Positions 7,767 through 15,477 of a stretch of 63,183 bases of DNA are shown here, one piece after another (positions within the stretch are counted from its first letter, which is position 1; each line of letters starts with the position of its first letter). This DNA comes from a virus, in IMG/VR virus record IMGVR_UViG_3300017963_000287, positions 1-63,183 of that record; one strand, 5' to 3'. Under the pieces are notes generated by a model. The model had not been told where the DNA came from and ran no database searches. It saw only the letters and a list, made by a program, of their open reading frames with translations. The position numbers and the translations under genes were made by a program.

Positions 7767-10700
7767 ATGGCGAGTCCTCTCGACCTCCGTCGCCTGGCGA
7801 CCCGCATCGAGGAGCTGCAGCGCGTGCGCACCCACGGCTGGCATCCGGCGGACGAGATGCGCTTCAAGAGCCGGCTTCCCGCCGGACGCGACAGGCTCAG
7901 GCTCCCCGATCCGGTCGAGCTGCGAGCCCGAGCCGATGAGATCGCCCGCGGGGACCGCTCGCGGATGGCGGAGATCGCGAGGAGCTGGCGTGCGTGGATG
8001 CAGACGGCGCTCGACATGGAGGGCCTCGTCCACGACAACGATCCCCGCAACCCCGGGCGCCTGGTCCGCGATCTCCAGCGCGGGAAGTTTCCTCGTCGGT
8101 TCGCGCGGCTCCTGGTCAGCCAGGCCCTCTCGAGGACGGCTCGGTTCGTGAGCCGAGAGTTCCTCCACTGGGTCGACCGGCAAAGGTTCCGGCATCCGCA
8201 GACGGGCAACCGCGTGAAGTACAAGTCGCTGCCCGCCCGGGAGCAGAGGCGCATCCACGAGCAGTGGTCTCGACGGCAGTCCCCGGGAGCCGCCTCCTTC
8301 CCGGCCGAAAACGTACAGGAGCCCAAGCCGGGGAAACGACGAGAGGAACCCTGGAAGTGGGGGGACATCGACGAGACGGCTCACGTGGACCGCGGCTCGA
8401 TCACGTACAAGCAGTCCGAGGTCTCCGGGAGGGCTAGGGTCGAGGGGAAGAGCCGGGTGCGGGGACGCGTGGCCGACGAGGCCGTAGTGCGCAACGCGGT
8501 CATCGGCGACGGAGCCTCCGTGTCGGGCAGCGCGACCGTCGAGGACGCCGTCGTGAACGGGCCAGCTCGCGTTGAGGGAAGGGCTCGCGTGGGGCCTGGC
8601 GGCCGCGTTCAGGGAAGGGCCACGGTTGGAGGCGACACGGAGGTCAGGCGCGCGACCCTTCGGGGCGGCAAGTGGAACGGCCAGAAACTCACCAAGGCCG
8701 GAGAGTGGCACGACTCCTACGACCAGGAGACCATCGACGCACTCGAGCGAGAGTTCGAGGAGCCCGGCAGCCAGGGGGCGGCGGCCGCGGGAGACCTGCC
8801 GATCCGGCTCATGAGTCACTACCTGGTCTCGGGAGGGAGCACGAAGGGACTGCTCGGGGGCGACGCCAGTCGCGAGAGAATGGCGAGGCGGCTGCGGAAG
8901 CACGCGATCCGCAACCGGGGCGAGCTCGGGTCCGGGGCGGCACGCGTCGCCGACCGTTTCGCGGAGATCTCCGACGAGGGGTGGGACGTGGTGATGAGAC
9001 ACGCCAGGCGCGGTGCCGAAGCGAAGAAGAGGAGGGCGTTCATGCTTTACCAGATCGTGAAACTCGCGCTTGAAGAGCCGGAGCATCGCCCGGTGGTGAT
9101 GCCCCTGGTTCGGATGGCCCGGGAGAGACGCGTCGCGGCGAATGTTTCCGAGCTGCGGACCGCGGTGATCCGTGCGGCGTACGACGCGGCGAGCGCCGCG
9201 ACGCGTGCCGCCCTAGTCCGTGCCGTGAAGGCGGCAGACCATCTCCTGGCGAGCGAGGCCGCAGATCTCGAGGGGGCCATCACGCTGACCCGCGAGGAGC
9301 GCGCCGGACTCGTCAGAATTGCCTTCACGACGCCGGACGCCGGACGCCGCAGGCAGATCCTCGGCATTCTGAAGGAGGCCAGGTACAGCAAGGGGTTCCT
9401 CAAGTGGGTGCAGAACAAGGAGTTCAAGCATCCCGAGACGGGGAACATGGTCCAGTTCATCTCGCTGCCTTCCCAGGCCCAGAAGGAGGTCCACAAGCAG
9501 TGGAAGGCGGGCAAGAAGGAGTGGGCGCAGCAGCACAAGCCCGAGGGGCTCTCCAAGAAGACCGAGCTCACGCCCGAGAAGTTCGACGCGCTCAAGGAGG
9601 GCGACCTCCTCTGGATTTCCTGGCAGCCGTTCGTGTTCCACAAGGTCACGGGCAAGAGCAAGACCTCGACCGGAAAGGCGACGGTCAGGCTCTCCCGCGT
9701 GGACAAGGAGGACCCCTCTAAGGTGGTGGAGGACGAGGACTTCTGGCTCCACCGCTCGTCGGCTGGCAGCAAGACCCACGATATCCACGTGGTACCCCCC
9801 GACCTCGCGAAGCCGAAGGCGGAGGAGCCGAAGGAGGAGGCGGAGGAGCCGAAGGCACCTCCAGCGGGGCCCGAGATTCCCACGCCGGAAACCGAGGCGC
9901 CGGAGGAACCACAGAAGCCCGAGCCGCAGGCCGAGAAGCCGGAACCTGAGGAGCCGAAGGAACCCGACATCGACAGCCCGTCCTCGATCAAGCCGGGGAT
10001 GTTCCTACAGAACGCCTGGGGCACCGTCGGCAAGGTGACGAGCATGCTGCCCGACGGCGGCTTCCGCTTCCGTACGTGGGACTCTAAGGCGGGCAAATAC
10101 AGCGGTACCAAGAAGATAACGCAGCAGGCAGCGCAGGAGTGGTTCGACAAGGGCAACAAGTTCACGTCCGTCGAGGATCCCGCGCCCGCGAAGCCAAAGA
10201 AGAAAAAGAAGAAGAAGGAGGAGGAGGAGAAGCCCGCGTTCAAACCCACCGGTAAGCACAAGGACCGCGAGGAGCTCCGCGGCAAGGCGCAGAAGGAGTC
10301 GACGCCCGAGACCAAGATCGAGGCACCCAAGTGGCTACACGACCAGATCATAGCGGTGGGGGCGCCTCCCACCATGGCGCCCGAGATGAAGAAGGAGACG
10401 GTGGAGAAGTTCGAGAACATCACCGTCGGTGCCGGGCACAAAATGCTCGGCAACATCGAGCAGGCCCTGGCCAGCCCCGGTGGTGAATACCTGGAGGCCC
10501 TAGAGACTCTCGGGTACAGCCCCGCGGGCCTCAAGACGCTGCAGAGGAAGCTGCGGAAGGCCCTGAGACCCTACGCGGGACGCAGGTACAACCAGGCCGT
10601 GCTCGGGGTCGCCAACGAGTGGGACCTCGAGGGCGAGGACGCCGACGAGCTGTACGACTTCAAGGCCGACAAGCCCGCGTGGGGCAAGAAGCTCACCGAC

Positions 10701-10838
10701 GCCCAGCTCATGCAGAAGTTCCTCTCCAAGGCCAGCCCCGAGACTAGGGAACGGATGCAGGGCATGTCGGTGGCCGACTTCATGATCATGTACAAGTCGA
10801 TCATGGCCGAGGACGAGGAGGAAGAGGAGGCGACATAG
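7767..10838 (+). CDS. Modular protein with beta-helix and two HPxTGN modules
   Basis: 1023 residues. Module 1 (130-170): REFLHWVDRQRFRHPQTGN then VKYKSLP and EQW. Residues about 204-298 form hexapeptide repeats (VSGRARVEGKSRVRGRV, ASVSGSATVEDAVV) typical of a left-handed beta-helix. A helical region carries repeats of the type LVRIAFTTPDAGRRRQILG (513-532), leading into module 2 (540-580): FLKWVQNKEFKHPETGN, ISLP, KQW. A Pro/Glu/Lys-rich linker (about 680-745), an SH3-like segment (PGMFLQNAWGTVGKVTSMLP) and a C-terminal helical domain follow. The last 330 residues are paralogous to the next gene. It ends in an acidic tail. Probably a virion or injected protein by architecture; no enzyme motif seen. 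Confidence 0.7.
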   Translation: MASPLDLRRLATRIEELQRVRTHGWHPADEMRFKSRLPAGRDRLRLPDPVELRARADEIARGDRSRMAEIARSWRAWMQTALDMEGLVHDNDPRNPGRLVRDLQRGKFPRRFARLLVSQALSRTARFVSREFLHWVDRQRFRHPQTGNRVKYKSLPAREQRRIHEQWSRRQSPGAASFPAENVQEPKPGKRREEPWKWGDIDETAHVDRGSITYKQSEVSGRARVEGKSRVRGRVADEAVVRNAVIGDGASVSGSATVEDAVVNGPARVEGRARVGPGGRVQGRATVGGDTEVRRATLRGGKWNGQKLTKAGEWHDSYDQETIDALEREFEEPGSQGAAAAGDLPIRLMSHYLVSGGSTKGLLGGDASRERMARRLRKHAIRNRGELGSGAARVADRFAEISDEGWDVVMRHARRGAEAKKRRAFMLYQIVKLALEEPEHRPVVMPLVRMARERRVAANVSELRTAVIRAAYDAASAATRAALVRAVKAADHLLASEAADLEGAITLTREERAGLVRIAFTTPDAGRRRQILGILKEARYSKGFLKWVQNKEFKHPETGNMVQFISLPSQAQKEVHKQWKAGKKEWAQQHKPEGLSKKTELTPEKFDALKEGDLLWISWQPFVFHKVTGKSKTSTGKATVRLSRVDKEDPSKVVEDEDFWLHRSSAGSKTHDIHVVPPDLAKPKAEEPKEEAEEPKAPPAGPEIPTPETEAPEEPQKPEPQAEKPEPEEPKEPDIDSPSSIKPGMFLQNAWGTVGKVTSMLPDGGFRFRTWDSKAGKYSGTKKITQQAAQEWFDKGNKFTSVEDPAPAKPKKKKKKKEEEEKPAFKPTGKHKDREELRGKAQKESTPETKIEAPKWLHDQIIAVGAPPTMAPEMKKETVEKFENITVGAGHKMLGNIEQALASPGGEYLEALETLGYSPAGLKTLQRKLRKALRPYAGRRYNQAVLGVANEWDLEGEDADELYDFKADKPAWGKKLTDAQLMQKFLSKASPETRERMQGMSVADFMIMYKSIMAEDEEEEEAT

Positions 10839-13028
10839 ATGGCGCTTGAACTCGACTCCTCGGGGCGCCGTCTCGTGCGGATGGCCTACCGCGTCACCGA
10901 TCCCGAGCTGCGACGTCGGATCCTGGAGGATCTCCGCGCTGCTCGACAGCCCTCCCTCTCGCCGCTGGCTCGGAAACTCGTACGCGTGGCGTTCGCCACG
11001 ACGGACGAGACGCTGCGGCGCGGCATCCTCGATTCCATCCGCACGGCCGCATACGCGCCCGAGTTCCTCGAGTGGGCCAGAGCTCGCAAGCATCGCAAGT
11101 CGACCACCGGGAACCGGGTCAAGTGGGACTCGCTGACCTCGCAGGAGAAGGCTCAGGTCCACGCCCAGTGGCAGCAGCAGGCGCAGGGGCAGCCCGCCGA
11201 GGGAAAACCTGCGCAGCCCCAGGCGCCCTTCACCGGGGTGTCGGGGGAAGTCTACGAGAAGCTGAGCGAGTTCTACCCCCGCAGGCCGAAGGACATGGAC
11301 GAGCTTCGCGAGATGCACGAGAAGGGCGAGGCGTGGCACCTTCCGGCCGTCGCCATGACGGCGGGCGGAGGCATGAAGTTCTGGGAGGCGCGGGGGGAGG
11401 ACGGCAAGATCTCGATTCGGTGGGGACCTGTCGGAGGCTGGCAGCAGAGCAAGCCGGGCAAGAGCCTTGAGGACGCCATGAAGCGTTTCCAGGCCAAGGC
11501 GCACAAGGGCTACATGGTCGCCGGGCCGGGCCTCGCCATGTCCTTCTCCGGCGGCCCTGTCGGCATGAGCGGAGACACGCTCTGGAAACGTCTCGAGAAG
11601 GACTACGGGGACGATCCCGCGAAGATGCGGAAAGTGGTCGAGGCGGCCGTGTCGCACCTGGAGAACCTTGACTCCACGGATCCGGGCCAGTGGCCCGACC
11701 TCGCGAGCACGGCCAAGGAGCTCCGCGAGAGGTTGAAGGAACAGGCCAAGGAGCCGGAGAAGCCGGAGAAGCCGAAGAAACCCGAGAAGAAGAAGGTGCA
11801 GCCGAAGCAGACCGATCCCCTCACGAAGACGCAGAGGGAGGAGGTGGACGAGCTCGTCATGACGATGAGCGGCGAGGTCACCGCGGTCGGCGACCTCGTC
11901 AAATACGTCGACAAGATCGACGCGATCCTGCCAGAGGGCCTCACGACCGCGCAGCGCCGCGGGATCTTCGAGGGCGTCGCGAAGGATCTGGCCGACCACC
12001 TCGACACGGCGGCGTTCACCGTCGACGATCCTGGCGATTCCCAGCTCTATCACGACACGGCCTACACCATTCGCCAGCACGCGAAGGAGTGGGCCAAGCA
12101 ACAGTCCGAGAAGAAGCCGGTGAAGAAGGAGCCCGAGAAGGAGCCCGAGAAGCCGAAGGAGAAACTCGAGATCGGAACCGAAGTGACGAGCACCGATCAG
12201 ATGGTCCCGGGCATGTTCATCTCGAACAGCGCGGGCATTGTCGGCAAGATTACTAGCATCCTCCCTGACGGCGGGGTTCGCTTTCGCACTTTCGACACGG
12301 GCGCCGGCGAGTACCGGAAGGGTACCAAGACGATGTCGAAGGAAGATGCGGAGGCGTGGTTCGCGAAGGGCAACTCCTTCACGGTCACCGAGGATCCGGC
12401 GCCGAAGAAACCCAAGAAGCCCGAGAAGAAGGAGCCCGGGGCTCCGAAACCGACCGGCAAGTACAAGGACCGCAAGGAGCTCCGCGGCAAGGGCAAGAAG
12501 AAACCGACCGACAAGGTCGAGGCCAAGACGGCGCTGGGCGAGAAGTTGATCCCGCCGGGGCTCAAAGGACCGCAGCGGGACGCGGCCGAGAAACAGCTCG
12601 AGGGCCTCACCTACGAGGGGCTCTCCAAGATCCGTGGTCACCTGGCAGCGGCGCTTGCCAGCCCCGACAGTCCCTACGCCAAGGGCCTCGCGAAGGCGGG
12701 CTACGACACGAGCGAGAAGGCCCTCAAGGGCCTCCAGGCACTTATCGACGAGCGGCTTGAGGACGTCAAGGGACGTAGGTACCACTCGGACGTGCTGGGA
12801 GTCGCCAACAAGCACGACATGGAGGGAGAGGACGCCGACGCGCTTCACGAATTCAAGGCGAGCAAGCCGAAGCGCGGCAAGAAGCTCACCGACCAGGAGC
12901 TCATGCAGAGGTTCCTGTCCAAAGCCAGTCCCGAGACGCGGGAGCGCATGCAGGACATGCCCGTGGCCGACTTCATGGTAGCCTACAAGGCCATCATGGC
13001 CGACGAGGAAGAAGAGGAGGCCGCATGA
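10839..13028 (+). CDS. Paralogous modular protein with WGR-like domain
   Basis: 729 residues, ATG directly after the preceding stop. Two helical repeats at 10-37 and 44-71 (RLVRMAYRVTDPELRRRILE, KLVRVAFATTDETLRRGILD) lead into a module at 71-111 (FLEWARARKH, TTGNRVKWDSL, HAQW) in which HP is replaced. Residues about 178-228 (FWEARGEDGKISIRWGPVGG, then EDAMKRFQAKAHKGY) resemble a WGR domain, a nucleic-acid-associated fold known from PARPs, with WGP in place of WGR. Lys/Pro/Glu linkers follow. From residue about 440 the protein matches the C-terminal part of the preceding gene (LPDGGVRFRTFDTGAGEY, LTDQELMQRFLSKASPETRE). Function unknown; likely a tandem duplication with N-terminal diversification. 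Confidence 0.7.
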   Translation: MALELDSSGRRLVRMAYRVTDPELRRRILEDLRAARQPSLSPLARKLVRVAFATTDETLRRGILDSIRTAAYAPEFLEWARARKHRKSTTGNRVKWDSLTSQEKAQVHAQWQQQAQGQPAEGKPAQPQAPFTGVSGEVYEKLSEFYPRRPKDMDELREMHEKGEAWHLPAVAMTAGGGMKFWEARGEDGKISIRWGPVGGWQQSKPGKSLEDAMKRFQAKAHKGYMVAGPGLAMSFSGGPVGMSGDTLWKRLEKDYGDDPAKMRKVVEAAVSHLENLDSTDPGQWPDLASTAKELRERLKEQAKEPEKPEKPKKPEKKKVQPKQTDPLTKTQREEVDELVMTMSGEVTAVGDLVKYVDKIDAILPEGLTTAQRRGIFEGVAKDLADHLDTAAFTVDDPGDSQLYHDTAYTIRQHAKEWAKQQSEKKPVKKEPEKEPEKPKEKLEIGTEVTSTDQMVPGMFISNSAGIVGKITSILPDGGVRFRTFDTGAGEYRKGTKTMSKEDAEAWFAKGNSFTVTEDPAPKKPKKPEKKEPGAPKPTGKYKDRKELRGKGKKKPTDKVEAKTALGEKLIPPGLKGPQRDAAEKQLEGLTYEGLSKIRGHLAAALASPDSPYAKGLAKAGYDTSEKALKGLQALIDERLEDVKGRRYHSDVLGVANKHDMEGEDADALHEFKASKPKRGKKLTDQELMQRFLSKASPETRERMQDMPVADFMVAYKAIMADEEEEEAA

Positions 13029-13441
13029 CTCCCCGCGACCGAAAGCTGATCCGACTGGCCTTCCACGCTCGGGATCCCGACCTGCGGCGTCGGGCCGTCG
13101 GGCACCTGCGCAGCGCGAGGGAGAAGCTTCCGAGGCAGCCGTGGTCGGTGATGCAGGAGGCCCGGGAGGAGGGGTTGATCGCTGGCGAGGACGAGGATGA
13201 CCTTGAACTCGAGGCCGTCACCCTGTTCGACTCCCCCGAGGAGGTTGTGGAGGAGGTCTTGAAGACGGCCGCGTACGCCAAAGAATTCCTTCAGGGGGCG
13301 GACGGCACGAAGACCGAGAAGAAGTCGAAAAAGACTTCGTTGAACTCGGAGGATCGCGCGCTCATCAAGATGGCCCGCGCGACCGGGTGCCCGGAGTTGC
13401 GCCGCAGGCTCGTGAGGCTCGTCATCCCGTCCGACGGCTGA
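13025..13441 (+). CDS. Small protein with LVRxAF-type helical repeats
   Basis: 138 residues, ATG overlapping the preceding stop as ATGA, so translationally coupled. It contains the helix repeat found in its two upstream neighbours at both ends: KLIRLAFHARDPDLRRRAVG (residues 7-26) and ALIKMARATGCPELRRRLVR (112-131). Between them, KTAAYAKEFLQGADGTKTEK resembles the linker before the HPxTGN module, but the module itself is missing. It looks like a cut-down member of the same family. Function unknown. Confidence 0.65.
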   Translation: MTPRDRKLIRLAFHARDPDLRRRAVGHLRSAREKLPRQPWSVMQEAREEGLIAGEDEDDLELEAVTLFDSPEEVVEEVLKTAAYAKEFLQGADGTKTEKKSKKTSLNSEDRALIKMARATGCPELRRRLVRLVIPSDG

Positions 13442-13500
13442 GCCCGAACCGCTCCGCGGGTGTACAACCACCGGGACCTCACATCCCAGGTAGGTTTAGC

Positions 13501-14037
13501 GTGCCCGAAACCCTCGAACAGAGGTACGACCGAGTTTCTAGGGAACAGAAACGTACCCTGGTCGTCCGCGCCGACGACTTCCGGTGCGACGAAAGGGGCG
13601 TCTACGACCACGGGGGCGACATGGGCGTGATCGCGTGGCGCATGGCGGAGCGCGTGTTCAGGGAGCTGCTGCCGGCCGTGGACGAGGTCAGGGCTCTGGT
13701 TGGGGCGCCCGGAGCCGGAAAGACGACCTGGTTAGAGCTTTGCGGCGTTCGTGGCGTCCTGTACCTCGACACCACGCTGTCTCGCAGGCTGTCGCGTCGC
13801 CAGGTGTGCATGGCCGCGCTGGCGGCGGACAGGGTGATCGACTGCGTGTTCATCGACACCGAGCTCGAGGTGTGCCTCGCGCGCAACCGGAAGAGATCTC
13901 CCTCGCGGCGGGTGCCCGACGACCGGGTGCGAGACGCACACCACAGACTCGTCCTGTGTCCGCCTGACGTGGACGAGGGCTGGCGCAGGGTCTTGCATGT
14001 CTCCGGGGGCCCGGACCTCACCTGGGTGCTCCTGTGA
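13501..14037 (+). CDS. P-loop kinase, polynucleotide-kinase-like
   Basis: 178 residues from a GTG at 13501; an earlier in-frame ATG would overlap the preceding gene and adds only Arg/Pro-rich sequence. Walker A is ALVGAPGAGKTTWLEL; a Walker B-like strand is DCVFIDTELEVCLARN, followed by an Arg-rich lid (RNRKRSPSRRVPDDRV). This arrangement fits zeta-toxin or polynucleotide kinase-type P-loop kinases, and the lid with R-x-VP is close to that of phage 5' kinases. In T4, such a kinase repairs cut tRNA together with an RNA ligase. The phosphatase half of T4 Pnk is not present. The substrate (DNA, RNA or small molecule) cannot be told from sequence. It lies just before the candidate non-coding RNA. 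Confidence 0.6.
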   Translation: MPETLEQRYDRVSREQKRTLVVRADDFRCDERGVYDHGGDMGVIAWRMAERVFRELLPAVDEVRALVGAPGAGKTTWLELCGVRGVLYLDTTLSRRLSRRQVCMAALAADRVIDCVFIDTELEVCLARNRKRSPSRRVPDDRVRDAHHRLVLCPPDVDEGWRRVLHVSGGPDLTWVLL

Positions 14038-14055
14038 ACGCAGGTGACTAAGCGC

Positions 14056-14084
14056 TTGACACGGGCTCGCACGATCTCTAGTGT
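14056..14084 (+). promoter_or_regulatory. Sigma-70-type promoter for the structured RNA
   Basis: TTGACA at 14056-14061, a 17-base spacer, then TAGTGT at 14079-14084, which keeps T, A and the final T of a -10 element. The predicted start at about 14091 coincides with the first base of the longest-range helix in the RNA downstream. It begins 19 bases after the stop of the kinase gene. Confidence 0.55.
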
Positions 14085-14090
14085 GCGTCG

Positions 14091-14600
14091 GCCGTCTCCC
14101 CTCCGCCTCGTGCGGAGGCGAACCCCCGCGGGTGGAACGAGCTAACGCAAGTAGCGCGTTCTGGGGGTCGAGCGGAACGCTCGGGCGCGTCTAACGCCAA
14201 GCATTCAGGTTCCCCGACGCAATCCTCGACGGGAACTCTTGGTATCGGCGCCCACGGGTGGGGAAGCTGGGGAAACCCAGGAGGGACGACGAAGCCTCCG
14301 AGACGGCCCCTCAGGCCACCTACGCAAGAGGTCACGAACCGGCGAGGGAAAAGGTTGCACTGGACGGGCTGACCCTCCGAAAGCTGGGTCCTCAGGATGA
14401 CTCGCCACGACCAAGCCTCCGACCGACGACCTCCTTCGTGCCCAGGGCGCGAAGGAGACCCATCGATCAGGGCGCGGTCCGCGGGGCACTCCCACCTCGC
14501 CTCTCGCCCTCGAGAGCGGGACTCCGTCGACGTCCTCTGGATGGGACCCGACGGTCGTCCTGCCTCAGGTTCAATTAGGGTTTGTAGAGAGGTGTCGTCT
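14091..14600 (+). ncRNA. Candidate large structured non-coding RNA
   Basis: No credible reading frame here, yet the DNA is full of complementary stems. Domain 1 (14091-14307) is closed by an exact 8-base pairing, GCCGTCTC (14091-14098) with GAGACGGC (14300-14307). Inside are CCTCCGC/GCGGAGG (14100-14118), ACCCCC/GGGGGT (14122/14168) around a nested hairpin, CGAGCG-GAA-CGCTCG (14169-14183), GGTTCCC/GGGAACT (14208/14237), CTGGG-GAAA-CCCAG (14267-14280, a GNRA loop) and GGAGG/CCTCC (14280/14299). Domain 2 is closed by GGCGAG/CTCGCC (14341/14406). Domain 3 is closed by GACGACC/GGTCGTC (14425/14559) and holds CTCCTTCG/CGAAGGAG (14431/14457) and CTCTCG-CCCT-CGAGAG (14501-14516). Two hairpins share the loop ACGCAAG. 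Size and setting recall giant phage RNAs such as GOLLD and ROOL, but I cannot assign a class; it does not match tmRNA or RNase P signatures. The 3' end is uncertain. Confidence 0.6.
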
Positions 14601-14826
14601 GTCCGAAGTCATCATCTGACGAACACGAGTCCTGAAAATCCATCCTCACGTTTCACGAATCTTCACCATCATCCCCATTCACCTTCTCACGGTAGTCACG
14701 ACGGGGAAGCGAGCTGGACCACGACCACGGGGAGGAAACTCGAGACCTAGGAGGAGCGGAAGAGGCTAAAAACCCTGACGGGGGAGGCTAGTCGGGTAGC
14801 CCGTCTATGCCCCTCTTTAATGGAAG
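14601..14826 (+). other. Gene-free leader between RNA and next gene
   Basis: About 225 bases with no credible gene. The part 14620-14700 is pyrimidine- and A-rich with little obvious pairing. A hairpin GGCTA-GTCGGG-TAGCC lies at 14786-14801, enclosed by AAGAGG (14760-14765) and CCTCTT (14812-14817). I see no U-run terminator, so the RNA may run on into the next gene or end by another route. Confidence 0.35.
14795..14809 (+). promoter_or_regulatory. Weak candidate phage promoter box
   Basis: GGTAGCCCGTCTATG, matching GGT-N3-C-N3-CTAT(C/G) but without the T-run. CTATG lies 22 bases before the ATG at 14827. It overlaps the hairpin described for this leader, so the match could be chance. Confidence 0.3.
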
Positions 14827-15234
14827 ATGTCCGACAAGCGCAGGGCGCGGCAGGGGAGCGTCGGGGGGAACCTGACCCCGAAGCAGGCCAAGACCGTGCT
14901 GGCAGCTCCCGTCTACGCCATCCTGTCGGGACGTGCGGTTCCCATCTTTCCGGGAACCAACCTGGCGAGCTCGTCGGGGTTGGTGGGCATATTCAGGAAA
15001 CCCGGCAACCACTGGCGCGCCATCTCGGGCCGCGTGGCCGCCGGGTATCCGGTCTGGGTCAACGGGAGGCAGTGGAACCGCGCCGTGGTTCCGGTGCTGA
15101 CCGACCCTCGCTGGTCGACCGCGAACCCCGTGTTCGCCCAGACGGCCTCGACCAACCTCAATCACGTGATCGACTTGATCGGGGAGGCCCTCGCCCAGAG
15201 CTTCCACGAGGCCGGATACGGACCGCTGCCCTGA
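14827..15234 (+). CDS. Hypothetical protein, 135 aa
   Basis: 135 residues, ATG at 14827. The N-terminus is basic (MSDKRRARQGSVGGNLTPKQ). The rest contains ordered hydrophobic stretches (VLAAPVYAILSGRAVPIFPG, HWRAISGRVAAGYPVWVNG) and a helical end (LNHVIDLIGEALAQSF). An ATG at 14820 in another frame was rejected because that frame has no protein-like character until 15234. First protein gene after the candidate RNA; its stop overlaps the next start as TGATG. No family recognised. Confidence 0.65.
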   Translation: MSDKRRARQGSVGGNLTPKQAKTVLAAPVYAILSGRAVPIFPGTNLASSSGLVGIFRKPGNHWRAISGRVAAGYPVWVNGRQWNRAVVPVLTDPRWSTANPVFAQTASTNLNHVIDLIGEALAQSFHEAGYGPLP

Positions 15235-15464
15235 TGGCCTCGGTATCGTGGCCCGACATGGGCGAGAACAAGCCTCCTTCCCAGCTCGCTCCCGGCGCCG
15301 TTGAGCGCCCTGAGAACGAGGTCGTGTGGGTCTCCTGCCGCGCCAAGAACTCCTGCAACGGGCGGCGCGCCAGGGTTCTTTTGAAGAAGAACGACGGGAT
15401 TCACGGAACGTGGATTCAGTACGTCTGCCTGACGTGCAACACCCCGTTTTCCATCCGCGTCTAG
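15234..15464 (+). CDS. Small zinc-ribbon-like protein, 76 aa
   Basis: 76 residues, ATG overlapping the previous stop. The C-terminal half carries two cysteine pairs, VSCRAKNSC and YVCLTCNTPF, separated by a basic hairpin (NGRRARVLLKKNDGIHGTW). This is the pattern of a small zinc ribbon that binds nucleic acid or a partner protein. No closer family recognised. Strong codon bias to G/C at third positions up to the cysteine region supports coding. Confidence 0.6.
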   Translation: MASVSWPDMGENKPPSQLAPGAVERPENEVVWVSCRAKNSCNGRRARVLLKKNDGIHGTWIQYVCLTCNTPFSIRV

Positions 15465-15477
15465 GTGTATAAGGAAG

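Noticed and set aside
14565-14590. GGTTCAATT near the end of the candidate RNA as a tRNA T-arm
   Set aside because: The flanking bases do not form the five-base stem and no acceptor or anticodon arm can be drawn.
14091-14600. Structured region as tmRNA, RNase P RNA or a group I/II intron
   Set aside because: No tRNA-like ends or tag frame of tmRNA, none of the conserved P4 strands of RNase P RNA, and no group II domain V; neighbouring genes are not interrupted.
14258-14750. Two overlapping plus-strand frames of 106 and 117 codons in the long gap
   Set aside because: They have amino-acid composition typical of chance translation (many His, Ser, Arg, Pro), no G/C third-position pattern and no ribosome site, and they cross perfect RNA stems.
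14820-15233. Long frame starting ATG at 14820 that would extend the zinc-ribbon gene upstream
   Set aside because: Before 15234 this frame gives non-protein-like sequence, while the overlapping frame from 14827 is well formed; the real gene starts at 15234.
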